Counted from the first letter of the stretch, positions 24,205 through 36,989 are shown. The stretch: DNA of 64,000 nucleotides from Tachypleus tridentatus (GCF_004210375.1 NC_134830.1:169081874-169145873); one strand, 5' to 3'. The notes: generated by a model from the sequence alone, not told the origin. A program made the numbers and translations.

Positions 24205-24445
24205 CAGGATGGCCCGTAAGTCCTTACCCATCTATATGTTATCATGCTATATTCAATTACGCATGTGTTATAATTTTTTTCTTTTTTTTGTCAGAGAAAT
24301 ATGGCCGATTTAAGCCCATTTACACTTGAAAATGTCTCACAGAACATGGCGTCGCATGATATTATGCAGCGAGAACGAGGGATAGCACACAGATACACTG
24401 GATAGATAAGATATATGGATGGGTAAGTACTTACGGGCCACCCTG
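24205..24445. mobile_element. 241-bp MITE, second copy
   Basis: Same terminal inverted repeats (CAGGATGGCCCGTAAGTCC and the inverse), same length and same TA flanks as the copy at 8,405-8,645. The interior shares GCAGCGAGAA and ACACAGATACACTGGATA. It is noncoding. Confidence 0.9.
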
Positions 24446-25058
24446 TAGAAATAAACTAAAACAACTACACGACCCCTTAGAGCTTTTCGACATTCTCTAA
24501 TGTGAGTTAATTAAGGATAACATGTTTACGACTAAAGATCGAGTTATATGACAGCTTGATGTGTGTATTACTGGGATCCAGGTTATGTAATCTTGAGGAA
24601 ATACAGTGACACACTTAGAAGTAGGCTTAAGACAATATGATGTGTTAATGAATAAAAGTATTGTGTAAGTAATAAAGGGTACTTGGTAGCTTCAGTTTAT
24701 GTTTGTTCGAAAAGAAAAGAAGGGGGGAGGAATAGATTAATTCTTTATAATATTTATCTACACCTGTAGGGGGATAAAACAAACACAACAATGACGGCAA
24801 ACGTTGTAACTGGAACACACAATTTTCTTTCCCTATCTAAACTTTGTAAGGTTACAAACTTGCTACAAAACTGTCTCTGTTAAATCAGGATCATTACAGC
24901 ACTTAATCGATAGAGTATTCTGGAGAACAATCAATCCAATGGAGATATCAACGTGGAGGTAGAACAGCCTTAAAATCACACGGAAATCTATATTGTAACT
25001 GGTTTTACAGCGATTAAATAGTATATTCAAACAACGTAACTGTTCATTTACTAACAGA
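24446..25058. other. No recognised gene
   Basis: AT-rich. A minus-strand frame of 88 codons (24,863-25,129) overlaps antisense the exon-like stretch at 25,059-25,140. I cannot tell which, if either, is real. Confidence 0.35.
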
Positions 25059-25140
25059 GGCCCAGACAGAGGTGGGTGTTCAGAGAGCTCTTGGGTGGTG
25101 CATCGTTGCTGCAAAAAAATGCCATCCACTCTTTGAAAAG
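25059..25140 (+). CDS. Possible isolated internal exon
   Basis: An 82-bp stretch sits between an acceptor-like TTTACTAACAG (ending 25,058) and a strong donor-like AAAAG|GTATGT (25,136-25,146). It is open in one frame reading AQTEVGVQRALGWCIVAAKK and then CHPLFEK. Local composition is less AT-rich than the flanks. I recognise no family and see no partner exon within reach, so this is a weak call based only on splice-like borders and an open frame. Confidence 0.2.
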
Positions 25141-26494
25141 GTATGTACTGCTGCTCTCCCTCTAGACCAACAGTTCAACATTCCGTACAGAACTAAAACC
25201 ACTCGTGACATATAAAATAAGCCTTTACTCACATAATGTTATTAAAATTAGGAATTTCGACGCTTGGAATCTTGAGAAATATTTTCTTTTATATCTTATT
25301 TATTCACAGATTCTTCTATTTTTAACTTCTAATTTAGAAGTTTCGATAGATTTGTCATTTTCGTTAAAGGTAATTTAAAAACAATCAATTAAAGTTGTAC
25401 GAGAAAATATCCTAATTAGCTTCGTGAAATTAAAACTTAAATATTAAATACAGTTTCTCGCGCGTATATAAGGAAATTACGAATATCTGTTGCTCTCAAT
25501 TTATTCTGATAAAATAAAAATTAACTATTATCTACTCAGTTCAAAAAGATATATCATAATGATTTATTGAAGTATTGACTGTACAATACTTATAAAACGT
25601 CAGTTTAAACTTCAAGACGTATGTAACTCGTATACGAAGAATTATTTTACCAAGTGGCCAGAAACAGAACTAACCACTCCATAAATCTATTAACTACATA
25701 CAAGCGGAGGTATACCAAACATAAACCGGCGTTCCTTGCCTATTGTACAAGTAGAACAAGTTTGACGATGCCATCCCCAAGTGGCGACAGAGTGAAACAG
25801 TTTTTTTTCTCTTAATAAGTTGGTATCTGTAACATTCAGACACTCATCATTATTTTTCAGTTGGTTTCTTTGGTAACTCATGTCATACTTGTAAGTAGAG
25901 GAAGGCTGTTGTTAGTCATGCGGAATTTCCACTCACCAATCTGTGTTCATCTAATTTGTAAGTATCAACAAAGACTTGACGTGTTGGGTGGCACCTGCAT
26001 AGTTAGTAAATAGAACAGGAAAAACTGTCAAATTTTGCAGCAACTTCTAAACGAGAACTATGTCATCTATTCACGAATGTAAACATAAATCTCGTATGTT
26101 TTTCAGTGAACGTATAACACCAACCATTTTCTTGTTAGTATAGACAATCTTACAAGTTAAAATGAAAAAAAAAAGTTCTTGTAGAAGTTGCATAAACACA
26201 AACTCTTTTTTTAAATTATGTTAATAGACATTTCATTAAATCAAATGTACGCGACGTCTATTCACAGCTAAAACGTTTTATATTAATGACTGGCATTTTC
26301 ATCACGAACAGTTACTACAAAGTAATTACAAAACTTTAGAGCTATGCTTGTTGATACCCACCTGAAGGATATTATAGCGCTAAAAGTTGGGTTTCGATGG
26401 GAAAAGTAAAGTTATGTTCAATCTGTAGCCCTACGCTTAACAATAAAGAAGTAGTGCTGTTGATTTGATATTGTGATAACATTAATAACAATTA
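25141..26494. other. AT-rich DNA, no supported gene
   Basis: A 63-codon minus-strand frame at 25,690-25,881 contains WGWHRQTCSTCTIGKERR. It is unusual in composition but unsupported by splice or homology evidence. Nothing else is recognised. Confidence 0.4.
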
Positions 26495-26504
26495 GTTAAC
26501 AACC

Positions 26505-26782
26505 TGAGGCTCGGCATGGCCAGTTGGTTAAGCAGCAGCGCCACTCGTAATCCGAGGGTCGCGGGTTCGAATCCCTTCACACCAAACATGCTCGTCCCTT
26601 AAGCCGTGGGGCGTTATAATTTGACGATCAATCCCACTCATTTCTTTGGTAAAAAAAGTAGCCCAAAAGTTGGCGGTGGGTGGTGATGACTAGCTGTCTT
26701 CCCTCTAATCTAACACTGCTAAATGAGGGACGGCTAGCGCAGATAGCTCTGGTGTAACTTTGCGCGAAATTCAAAACAAACC
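26505..26782 (+). mobile_element. SINE family 1, full length, 10-bp target-site duplication
   Basis: AGTTAACAAC flanks it (26,495-26,504 and 26,783-26,792). The head has an extra GCAGC insertion (GTTAAGCAGCAGCGCC). The rest is complete. Confidence 0.94.
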
Positions 26783-26792
26783 AGTTAACAAC

Positions 26793-27889
26793 GCAACCTA
26801 AATTAACAAACATTTTATTTTAACTATCGTTTACTCAAATCTGTTTATAAAATCAACTGGATTAGACGATTTAAGTGAGTTTGATGGATCTTTTAGAAGC
26901 TCTTAGAAGTTCTAATTCTAAAATAGTTCGGAAACGAGAAAACAGTGGCACTTGTGCCTCTTTTAAGTAAGTACATCTCTTATAAACTTATTACTCTACA
27001 ATCACAGGAAAGCAAAGCAATTTTCTCAATAAATTCTAGAAGTATTTATCTTAATTTATAGACCATTCGAAAGTTTGAACGTTTATTCGATCTAACCTCG
27101 AGAATAAAATAGTCTTAGAGATCCTTTGGTGTTCTGAAAAAGTTGTTTTCGAACCCACAATTGGCTGACAAAATTTAATTCTACAATAACTTAATGGAAA
27201 TAAGCAATACGCATGATAGATAATCATGTGCGTTTATGTACTTCACACATGATATACAACATCTGACACGAGCGCCCCCTAACGTACAATATCCAAGATA
27301 ACTTTGTGATGGGGCGCTTGAGATGAAGTTGGTTTGAAAATATGATACTCACTGAAGACAGCTATAACATACAAGTAACGCTTAGTATCAAGGAGAGGAA
27401 AAATAACACATTACAACATACAGAAATTGACTGAATATCCACACCTGGAAAATATAAGCTTTGCTGGAAAAATGTCTTTTTTTTTATGAATTAGATTGAT
27501 GTTGAAATGTCAAATTGCTACCTCTTATCTCGTGTTCCCCTTATTACAAGTTATGGTTCAGCTATGATCGCCAGACTTATTTAAAGTTACAAAACGTATA
27601 CAATTCATTTCCACTTTACAAACATTGAAGCACTCTAACCACTATCAGTTCACTAAACACAACGAGGACATGCACATCATATATCAGGGACATAATTTAA
27701 GTCCGTAGTTTAGTTTAGTTTTTACGGTTTATATGTATGTTTTTAAGAATTTTCACTTACGTGAGGTGACGTATTTCATGGGTAGATCAGGAGGTCCGCA
27801 TATACGGTATTGTATTAAACCGAAACGAACCACGTTGTAGTATTTGAACATGTATCGTTAATAATCCATTTTGTTTGTTTTAGCAATCT
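26793..27889. other. AT-rich DNA, nothing recognised
   Basis: I see no repeats or coding signal. Confidence 0.45.
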
Positions 27890-28118
27890 ACACAACTGTT
27901 ATCTGTTTCATGCTCAGTTTGTACGCGCGCCTTCAGTCACGGGAGAAAAGCAAACGGTCGTGTCCGAGCACTCCACTGAGATGTGGTTTACGTTTCTGAA
28001 GTTAGGGCTAGATACGGAAGGGCATCGTTCCCTCCAGATCAAGCCTTGCTCCGTGACGGACGGCCTCAGCGTGAGGACAGCCTTGACTGACAATGGCGTA
28101 GAGCCAATTCACTATTAA
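27890..28118 (+). CDS. Possible terminal coding exon in a GC-richer island
   Basis: A pyrimidine-rich TTTGTTTGTTTTAG ending about 27,883 looks like a splice acceptor. From there one frame stays open for about 77 codons to TAA at 28,116-28,118, reading NLHNCYLFHAQFVRAPSV and later SVRTALTDNGVEPIHY, through the only distinctly GC-rich patch of this region. The reverse strand is also partly open, and the patch could instead be a promoter or noncoding exon. No family is recognised. It lies about 550 bp before the tandem array. Confidence 0.22.
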
Positions 28119-28669
28119 CGGGGCGTAGCAAAGTTACCTCCGATGAGCAATCACTGTTCTTCAATCAGTCATTGCTAGGGTGTGTTCAGAGTCTGATCAA
28201 ATGTCGACCCCGCCTGATTTATTTTGTTGTTATTGTGCGAGTTAAATGATGAGATATAATGCTATTAAAATATACGTTTCACTCACAATTAGTTTTACAG
28301 ATATGTAGTCGTAATTATCGTAACTTATAACACTGTTTTTTTAATTAAATTGCATTTATATATAAATATATGTACTTTCTTCTGTTTTCTGGAAATGTTA
28401 CAGCTAATCAGTCACCCTGTTTTAGCTGTTTAGGTTCAGCCTCTTAACGTTGCATTTCTGAGTTACTTGAGGCCTAGTAATACCAAGCGAAGTATTAATT
28501 TACCTGAGATTAGCCAATTCCCGAGTGTACGGCAAAATATTATGTGTGGGGTTTCCAACCAACACATTGAGATCTGCGTAGACTTAAACTCCGTCGTGGA
28601 CATAGAAAACCAGTAAGACAACAAGCAGACAGAACGAAAAGAACAAGCGGCTTACTTCATTTCTGTAAA
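28119..28669. other. Flank of the tandem array
   Basis: GC content drops back to background after about 28,230. I see no gene or repeat. The array begins abruptly at 28,670 with no homology to the end of a preceding unit. Confidence 0.45.
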
Positions 28670-28988
28670 GATATCATACTGTGACTCTTGTTTTCGCGTT
28701 TGTAATACTTTCGACCTATGAGTATAAAGTCCAATGCCACCTGATTTGTTGACATACGTATATATAATAACAAGTAATCAACAGAAACTGAATTAAACGA
28801 AATCACGTGACGGTGTTTCGATTATCTCTATTCGTACATTTGGGAAGGAGAGGCCACGGGTTTTTAGGAAGTGCCATCAAACATTTTATTTTCTATATGG
28901 TGTCAGAGGCCAGAAATTTAGGGGACTCCACTTGCAATCTGATAGTTGCGGAATCGAATCTCCGTCACACCCAAAATAGTCGCCCTTT

Positions 28989-30566
28989 CATATATATGTA
29001 AAAACGGCTCGTTTTGGTTTAGAAAAATTTTTACGTAGAGGAGCGAACAACGTTTCGATATTCTTCTGTCATCGTCAGGTTCACAAAGAAAGGAAGAGGT
29101 AACTGACCGGAAACTGACCACATGTTTGAAAGGGGTTGTGCAACTGAGTGTCGGAATGTAGAGGACGTGCTCAGATGTTTGAATATATAAGTTTATCTTA
29201 TTTATTTTATTATTATTGTTTATTATATTATTTTTAAAATAAGTGTAAAGGTTTTACTTTGTATTGGTTTATCTTGGGCTTGAGTTGTTGAATTAGTAAG
29301 ACTTCTTTAATTTTGCGTTTGTTTATGTTTGTTTCTTTATTTAGTATTTGGGCGTTTTCTATGGGTATGTTGTGTTTATTTCATTTCCAGTGTTCGAGAA
29401 CGTGTGAAGATGAATTTTTATGTTCTTTGAATCTGGTTTCCATTTTACTACTTGTTCCTCCAACATAGAAGTCGTGGCAGTTATCACATTGTATTTTATA
29501 AATAATGTTGGTGTGGTCTTTGTCAGTGTAGCTTTCACATAGTATAGAACTCAGTTTTGTGCCTGGTTTTTGAATAAATTTGGTATTAACTGGAATGTCA
29601 TATTTTGTTACTAGTTTTTGCCAGATGTTGGCTATTTGTCTGCTGATGTCGGGAATATATGGTATGTAGCAGTATATGGTTTCGAAATTTTTTGATTCGT
29701 GAGATATATTTACTTTTGTTGGTTGATTTTGCTTTCTGTCTGTGTGCGTGTAAAGTTTTCTACGGTTTGTGGAGGAATCTTACTGATAATGATGAAGTAT
29801 TGTTTTATTTTATTTAATACATCGTTAATTTTATCTGGTGAGCACAGTTCTATGGTTGTGTTTATTTGGTTTCTTAGTATGTTGAGTTTTTGTTTTGTTT
29901 CATGTGCTGAGTCCCAAGGAATGTGTAGTCCAGTATGGGTGATTTTTCGGTGGATTTCTCTTTTAAATTGTGTATCGGTTCTTGTAATTTTGAGGTTAAG
30001 AAATGATATTTGATTGCTTTCTTTCTGTTCACATGTGAAGTTAATGTTGGGATGTATAGAGTTAATGTGATTGAAACAATTAAATGTGTGTTCTGTAGAT
30101 CTGAATCCTGCAACCTTGTCATCTACATATCTGTCTGTACTAGTATAGTGGTGGATGTAATGCTGTGTTAATTGCTTGTGTTTCAATTTGTGTCATAAAA
30201 GTATTGACCAGAGCTGGTGATACTGCCTTGCCCATGCATAGGCCATTTGTTTGTATATAGATGTGGTTGTTGAACATGAAGTTTGTCTTCATCGTGGTGA
30301 ATTCTATGAGGGTTGCTAATTGGTTGTTGGGAATGTCTATAGATAAATAATAAATAATATAAAATTATATATTCAAACATCTAAGCACACCCTCTACATT
30401 CCAACACTCAGTTACACAACCCCTTTCAAACATGTGATTAGCCTCCGGTCAGTTACCTCTTCCTTTCTTTGTGAACCTTACGATGACCGAAGAAGGTCGA
30501 AACGTTGTTCGCTCCTCTACTTAAAAAATTTTCTCAACGCAAACGAGCCGTTTTTACATATATATG
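28989..30566 (-). mobile_element. Penelope-like retroelement, truncated, in unit 1
   Basis: Bounded by inverted repeats of about 200 bp that start CATATATATGTAAAAACGGC and end with its inverse. On the minus strand the interior carries the C-terminal half of a Penelope-type reverse transcriptase (KAVSPALVN-like stretch, then the YVDD box). It is followed by a GIY-YIG endonuclease region (about 29,530-29,385) with IIYKIQCDNC, FYVGG, and conserved R, E and H. These domains identify an endonuclease-bearing Penelope-like element. The N-terminal half is absent and the remainder is broken, so it is a fossil. It has been copied with the unit and not by fresh insertion. Confidence 0.88.
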
Positions 30567-31609
30567 AATATTCCATTGTTGCCTTGACTGACAGATGACC
30601 AAAATTAGTCCACCAGTGATAAAGTTATATTTCTATGTCAGCATAAGCTTAATATAAAAAGTATATTTCTATAACTACTGACAGACATTTTGAAACTGTA
30701 AGTTTTGACGCGATTCAATGTCACGAAAATTCGGCTAGAAATTTTCAAAGAAAATACAGTCATATTTTCACAGCTAACTCCTACCTCACTTCCGCTAACG
30801 GTTTTCTGGGGCGTGCGTGACATTTCCAGTTAGTTACTAACTTCTGATTTCGAGACTATTCCACTGTGACGTAAGCAGTCACGTAACACAAAATGAAACC
30901 AATACTATAGCGTTTTTCTTTTGCTTAAGACTTATCTAATTTATCTTACGCCTTTTCTAGGTTAATCCAAACTTGGTATTTCTAGTTGGTTACCAACTTA
31001 TAATTTCGAGACCATTCAATTCCGTGTCACACACACATGAAACAAAAAAAAAAGAAATGGATCTTAGTTCTCTGAATCTAGAGGAAAAAATATACGAAAG
31101 ACTACAGAAGTGTATTATAACCATAATAAATATGGTAATAGTATCCTAGTTATTTCAGATCCGTATTATTATAAACATTATGAAAGCAATTTACGTCACT
31201 AATAGTCGAACACGAATGCTGTAAGTCTTGACTTATATATTCGAGGACTGAATAAACAGAACATGGGGTTAGAATTTATAGACAAGGAGACTGAAATAGG
31301 AAAGTAAAATAGTCTTCAAAGTTTAAAGTGTGCGTAAAGAAAGCGACCAGATTCATTTTATTTCGTTTATGATTATTAAGTTTCAACGTTTGCCAAATAC
31401 TTGGAAAAGAATTAAAAACTCCACTTAGAAACTTGTCTTTTTATTTGGTAACAATCGGAATAAAAGAATACTATATGAAATTATAACAAGCTATGAATAA
31501 AATGATGTACTTTCTTCACTAGGGGAGAAAAGTTTGATTTCAAAATTCTTCACGTTTGGTGTGAAATGCTAGGAATTGTGAAAAGTAGTAAATTGCAACC
31601 TTAGAAGAA
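30567..31609. other. Unit 1 segment without recognised content
   Basis: It includes a ~50-bp internal near-duplication (TTCCAGTTAGTTACTAACTT near 30,820 and TTCTAGTTGGTTACCAACTT near 30,980). No gene or RNA is recognised. The same segment recurs in units 2-4. Confidence 0.5.
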
Positions 31610-32293
31610 GTATTTTTATTGATTGTTAATTAAATTATCCTATAATAATGTACCACGCTGTCTTAAAATTGTGAAATGTAGTAAAGTATTTTCTGATAGC
31701 TGTTCTTATTGGTTGTTAATTGGGTTCTCCTATAATACTTTACCAGGGTGTCTTAGGATTGCGAAATTTAGTAATGAACTATCTTATAAGTGTTCTTATT
31801 GGTTGTTAATTAGGTTCTCCTATAACACTGTACCAGGCTGTTTTAGAATTGTTAATTGTTGTTGAAACTTGTCTTGTAAGTGTTGTTATTGGTTGTTAAA
31901 TAGTTTCTCCTATAATATTGTACCAAGTTGTTTTAGAATTGTGAAATTTAATAAGGTAGTATCTTATAGTTGTTCTTATTGGTTGTTAATTAAATTATCC
32001 TACAATACTGTACCACGTTGTCTTAAAATTGTGAAATGTGGTAAAGTATTATCTGATAGGTGTGTTATTGGTTGTTAATTAGGTTCTCCTATAATACTGT
32101 ACCAGGCTGTTTTAGAATTGTGAAATGTAGTTGAGTATTGTTTTATAAGTGTTCTTATTGGTTGTTAATTAGCTTCTCCTATAATACTGTACCAGGCCGT
32201 TTTAGAATTGTGATGTGTAGTAATGTACTATCTAATGTGTTCTTATTGGTTGTTAAGTAGGTTCTCCTACAATACTGTACCAAGCTCTCTTAG
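31610..32293. repeat. 90-bp minisatellite, about 7.5 units (unit 1)
   Basis: Period ~90 bp with core CTTATTGGTTGTTAATTAGG, then TCCTATAATACTGTACCAGG and TTTTAGAATTGTGAAATGTA. Since 90 is a multiple of three, frames stay open and give a spurious 30-residue protein repeat (SYWLLIRFSYNTVPGC). Confidence 0.93.
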
Positions 32294-32299
32294 GATTGT

Positions 32300-32530
32300 G
32301 GTTTGGTTTGTTATGAATTTCGCGCAAAGCGACATCAAGGTTGTCTGTTCTACCCTTTCGTAATTTAGCAGTGAATGACTAGAGGAAAGGCAGTTAGTCC
32401 TCACTACTTACCGCCAACTCTTAGGCTACTCTTTAAGCGCTGAATAGTGGAATTGACCGTCACTTTACACTATCCCCACTGCTGAAAGGAAGATTCTGCG
32501 TGGTGAGGCGGAGATTCGAACCCTAAATCT
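32300..32530 (-). mobile_element. SINE family 1 remnant inside unit 1
   Basis: Diverged minus-strand copy with AATTTCGCGCAAAGCGACAT, GAATGACTAGAGGAAAGGCA and GAGATTCGAACCC. Equivalent copies lie at about 37,682-37,912, 42,841-43,080 and 47,770-48,003, so it was present before the unit was amplified. Confidence 0.85.
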
Positions 32531-33751
32531 GTGTATAAAAAGTAGGAAATTTTTTTTGTATTCCAGAAAATGTTCCATTTTTGCGTGAAGTTTCTTAGAA
32601 ATGACTTTTAAAATGTGTTTCTGTAAATTAGTCATTCTAGTACGACAGCACACGCTAGAAGATTCACTGTTGCTGATACAATACAACCAAAACTTAATGT
32701 GCAAGAAATATTATGTGGTATTGTTTAAAATCTGACGCGAATCACCAGCATTGAAATTCACATCCTGCAGAAGGCCAATTGAAACCTGTATGCTTGTAAT
32801 AATATATCAGACCACTAATTACCAAAATAAGAGAAATATTCGTTTTCGCTTAAATACTATATCATCTGTATTTGAACCATCGTTCGTTACTTTACCTTTT
32901 GTATTATCCTTTCGCCAAACATACTGAAATACTTAAATCTCCTTATGTAGCTGTGATGTAACAAGTCCTTTCAATTTAATATAGTAATGGACCAGATTTT
33001 CTTAAAGACGTTGTTTTACATTCCACACTGCAAATCAAGCGACGCAAGGGAAAATAAGAATGCCCTCTTAGGTTAGGCCTACTATCACTACCCTCCAAAC
33101 AAACTAACAGTGACGTGGCGCGGATATGGTCGTATACACTCAGTGTACAAAAAGAAACACTAGTTGTGTACCCTGATTTACTAACTCACACACACAACAT
33201 GATATTGTCACAGTTTTACAAACTTTAAGAAAATTTGTACATAATAAGTACACATCGAAACAACCATTTGAATGATACGAGGATTTGAACTGGCGAGTTT
33301 TGAGTTATGAAATTCCGCGATATTTCGAACGAAAAGCTTGACGAGTATGAAAAGTTTTATTGTACAGCGTCACTAACAAACAGGTATGGCTATTTCTTTA
33401 TTTGGAACAGTGCATAGAGAAAACTATGTAACGCAGAGACTAAAATTTTGTAAAATGCACGAATAAAACATCGTGAGAAGTGTGTTCCAGTGGCTTGTCT
33501 TCAATTAATTCCAAATTATATAATTATTAAGATTCATTTAACTTGATTAGTTTCCAGTGATTAGAGTTTTACGTATTTAATTGAGAAGAAATTCCACTTT
33601 TCGATATTTGAATCACAGATTCGAGACAAGCATTCAAGTAATTTCGAAAAAAAATTGTGAATTATCTTTTTTTCCCCCTCCAACGTAAAATTATGTTAAC
33701 AATCTCAGTCACCGTTTATGATGCTGGCACACTAGACAAATGAACACACAT
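32531..33751. other. Unit 1 segment without recognised content
   Basis: AT-rich, conserved among units 1-3. The small minus-strand frame starting MHIKFWLYCISNSE runs partly through the SINE remnant and is not convincing. Confidence 0.45.
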
Positions 33752-33818
33752 AGGCGCGGGATTGAACCAGGGACCTCTCGATCTGCAGTCGAATGCTCTA
33801 CCACTGAGCTACACCCCC
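33752..33818 (-). pseudogene. tRNA-Cys (GCA) copy with a 5-nt loss, unit 1
   Basis: Identical to the intact copies at 39,116 and 44,302 through the D arm, the anticodon arm (CTGCAGA loop) and most of the T arm. It has lost five bases where the T stem meets the 3' acceptor strand (TAGGCGCGGG instead of TAGGGGGCGCCCGGG). The acceptor stem cannot form fully, so it is probably not functional. Confidence 0.85.
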
Positions 33819-34387
33819 TCGATTATTTACTTCTAACAGTTAAGATAAAGTACATGAATTTGAAACCATATTCTTGAGATTTTTTTCCTTGGTAGTGATG
33901 AACGTTTGAAATTATTTCAAGTGGTACCTATGAAGGAAGTTCCTTGAAAGTTCTTACAGAGATGACATTCAACTGAACAAGTAGGCTTATCATAATGTTT
34001 AGTACATAACATAACATGCAAATGTTACATGATTTACTTGACACTTAATATTTATTGGTCTCAGGAAGATATCATACTGTGACTCTTTGTTTTCGCGTTT
34101 GTAATACTTTCGACCTATGAGTATAAAGTCCAATGCCACCTGATTTGTTGACATACGTATATATAATAACAAGTAATCAACAGAAACTGAATTAAACGAA
34201 ATCACGTGACGGTGTTTCGATTATCTCTATTCGTACATTTGGGAAGGAGAGGCCACGGGTTTTTAGGAAGTGCCATCAAACATTTTATTTTGTATATGGT
34301 GTCAGAGGCCAGAAATTTAGGGGACTCCACTTGCAATCTGATAGTTGCGGAATCGAATCTCCGTCACACCCAAAATAGTCGCCCTTT

Positions 34388-35952
34388 CATATATATGTAA
34401 AAACGGCTCGTTTTGGTTGAGAAAAATTTTTACGTAGAGGAGCGAACAACGTTTCGATATTCTTCTGTCATCGTCAGGTTCACAAAGAAAGGAAGAGGTA
34501 ACTGACCGGAAACTGACCACATGTTTGAAAGGGGTTGTGCAACTGAGTGTCGGAATGTAGAGGACGTGTTTAGATGTTTGAATATATAAGTTTATCTTAT
34601 TTATTTTATTATTATTGTTTATTATATTATTTTTAAAATAAGTGTAAAGGTTTATCTTTGGCTTGAGTTGTTGAATTAGTAAGACTTCTTTAATTTTGCG
34701 TTTGTTTATGTTTGTTTCTTTATTTAGTATTTGGGCGTTTTCTATGGGTATGTTGTGTTTATTTCATTTCCAGTGTTCGAGAACGTGTGAAGATGAATTT
34801 TTATGTTCTTTGAATCTGGTTTCCATTTTACTACTTGTTCCTCCAACATAGAAGTCGTGGCAGTTATCACATTGTATTTTATAAATAATGTTGGTGTGGT
34901 CTTTGTCAGTGTAGCTTTCACATAGTATAGAACTCAGTTTTGTGCCTGGTTTTTGAATAAATTTGGTATTAACTGGAATGTCATATTTTGTTACTAGTTT
35001 TTGCCAGATGTTGGCTATTTGTCTGCTGATGTCGGGAATATATGGTATGTAGCAGTATATGGTTTCGAAATTTTTGATTCGTGAGATATATTTACTTTTG
35101 TTGGTTGATTTTGCTTTCTGTCTAGGTGTGTGCGTGTAAAGTTTTCTACGGTTTGTGGAGGAATCTTACTGATAATGATGAAGTATTGTTTTATTTTATT
35201 TAATACATCGTTAATTTTATCTGGTGAGCACAGTTCTATGGTTGTGTTTATTTGGTTTCTTAGTATGTTGAGTTTTTGTTTTGTTTCATGTGCTGAGTCC
35301 CAAGGAATGTGTAGTCCAGTATGGGTGATTTTTCGGTGGATTTCTGTTTTAAATTGTGTATCGGTTCTTGTAATTTTGAGGTTAAGAAAACATATTTGAT
35401 TGCTTTCTTCCTGTTCACATGTGAAATTAATGTTGGGATGTATAGAGTTAATGTGATTGAAACAAGTAAGTGTGTGTTCTGTAGATCTGAATCCTGCAAC
35501 CTTGTCATCTACATATTTGTCTGTACCAGTATAGTGGTGGATGTAATGCTGTGTTAATTGCTTGTGTTTCAATTTGTGTCATAAAAGTATTGACCAGAGC
35601 TGGTGATACTGCCTTGCCCATGCATAGGCCATTTGTTTGTATATAGATGTGGTTGTTGAACATGAAGTTTGTCTTCATCGTGGTGAATTCTATGAGGGTT
35701 GCTAATTGGTTGTTGGGAATGTCTATAGATAAATAATAAATAATATAAAATTATATATTCAAACATCTAAGCACACCCTCTACATTCCAACACTCAGTTA
35801 CACAACCCCTTTCAAACATGTGATTAGCCTCCGGTCAGTTACCTCTTCCTTTCTTTGTGAACCTTACGATGACCGAAGAAGGTCGAAACGTTGTTCGCTC
35901 CTCTACTTAAAAAAATTTTCTCAACGCAAACGAGCCGTTTTACATATATATG
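34388..35952 (-). mobile_element. Penelope-like retroelement, truncated, in unit 2
   Basis: Same inverted ends and same partial domain content (RT with YVDD, then GIY-YIG) as the unit 1 copy, in the same orientation. It is broken, and its longest intact stretch of reverse-transcriptase frame is 185 codons. Confidence 0.88.
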
Positions 35953-36989
35953 AATATTCCATTGTTGCCTTGACTGACAGATGACCAAAATTAGTCCACC
36001 AGTGATAAAGTTATATTTCTATGTCAGCATAAGCTTAATATAAAAAGTATATTTCTATAACTACTGACAGACATTTTGAAATTGTAAGTTTTGACGCGAT
36101 TCAATGTCACGAAAATTCGGCTAGAAATTTTCAAAGAAAATACAGTCATATTTTCACAGCTAACTCCTACCTCACTTCCGCTAACGGTTTTCTGGGGCGT
36201 GCGTGACATTTCCAGTTAGTTACTAACTTCTGATTTCGAGACTATTCCACTGTGACGTAAGCAGTCACGTAACACAAAATGAAACCAATACTATAGCGTT
36301 TTTCTTTGCTTAAGACTTATCTAATTTATCTTACGCCTTTTCTAGGTTAATCCAAACTTGGTATTTCTAGTTGGTTACCAACTTATAATTTCGAGACCAT
36401 TCAATTCCGTGTCACACACACATGAAACAAAAAAGAAATGGATCTTAGTTCTCTGAATCTAGAGGAAAAAAATATACGAAAGACTACAGAAGTGTATTAT
36501 AACCATAATAAATATGGTAATAGTATCCTAGTTATTTCAGATCCGTATTATTATAAACATTATGAAAGCAATTTACGTCACTAATAGTCGAACACGAATG
36601 CTGTAAGTCTTGACTTATATATTCGAGGACTGAATAAACAGAACATGGGGTTAGAATTTATAGACAAGGAGACTGAAATAGGAAAGTAAAATAGTCTTCA
36701 AAGTTTAAAGTGTGCGTAAAGAAAGCGACCAGATTCATTTTATTTCGTTTATGATTATTAAGTTTCAACGTTTGCCAAATACTTGGAAAAGAATTAAAAA
36801 CTCCACTTAGAAACTTGTCTTTTTATTTGGTAACAATCGGAATAAAAGAATACTATATGAAATTATAACAAGCTATGAATAAAATGATGTACTTTCTTCA
36901 CTAGGGGAGAAAAGTTTGATTTCGAAATTCTTCACGTTTGGTGTGAAATGCTAGGAATTGTGAATAGTAGTAAATTGCAACCTTACAAG

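Larger units (their letters stand above)
28670..34067. repeat. Tandem macrosatellite unit 1 (5,398 bp)
   Basis: First of 3.6 direct repeats, starting GATATCATACTGTGACTC. Order inside the unit: a short leader, Penelope-like element (28,989-30,566), ~1 kb of unidentified AT-rich DNA, 90-bp minisatellite (31,610-32,293), SINE remnant (about 32,300-32,530, minus), ~1.2 kb of unidentified DNA, damaged tRNA-Cys (33,752-33,818, minus) and ~250 bp of tail. Identity to unit 2 is very high over most of the length. Confidence 0.95.

Noticed and set aside
25690-25881. Minus-strand frame with CSTCTIGKERR
   Set aside because: Short, no splice support, and a single CxxC is not enough to assign a zinc-binding domain.
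29699-30013. Plus-strand frames across the Penelope-like elements
   Set aside because: Antisense shadows of the reverse-transcriptase frame.
31623-32078. Repeat protein-like frames (SYWLLIRFSYNTVPGC) in the array units
   Set aside because: The 90-bp minisatellite period is a multiple of three. The frame is broken between sub-blocks and degraded in units 3 and 4.
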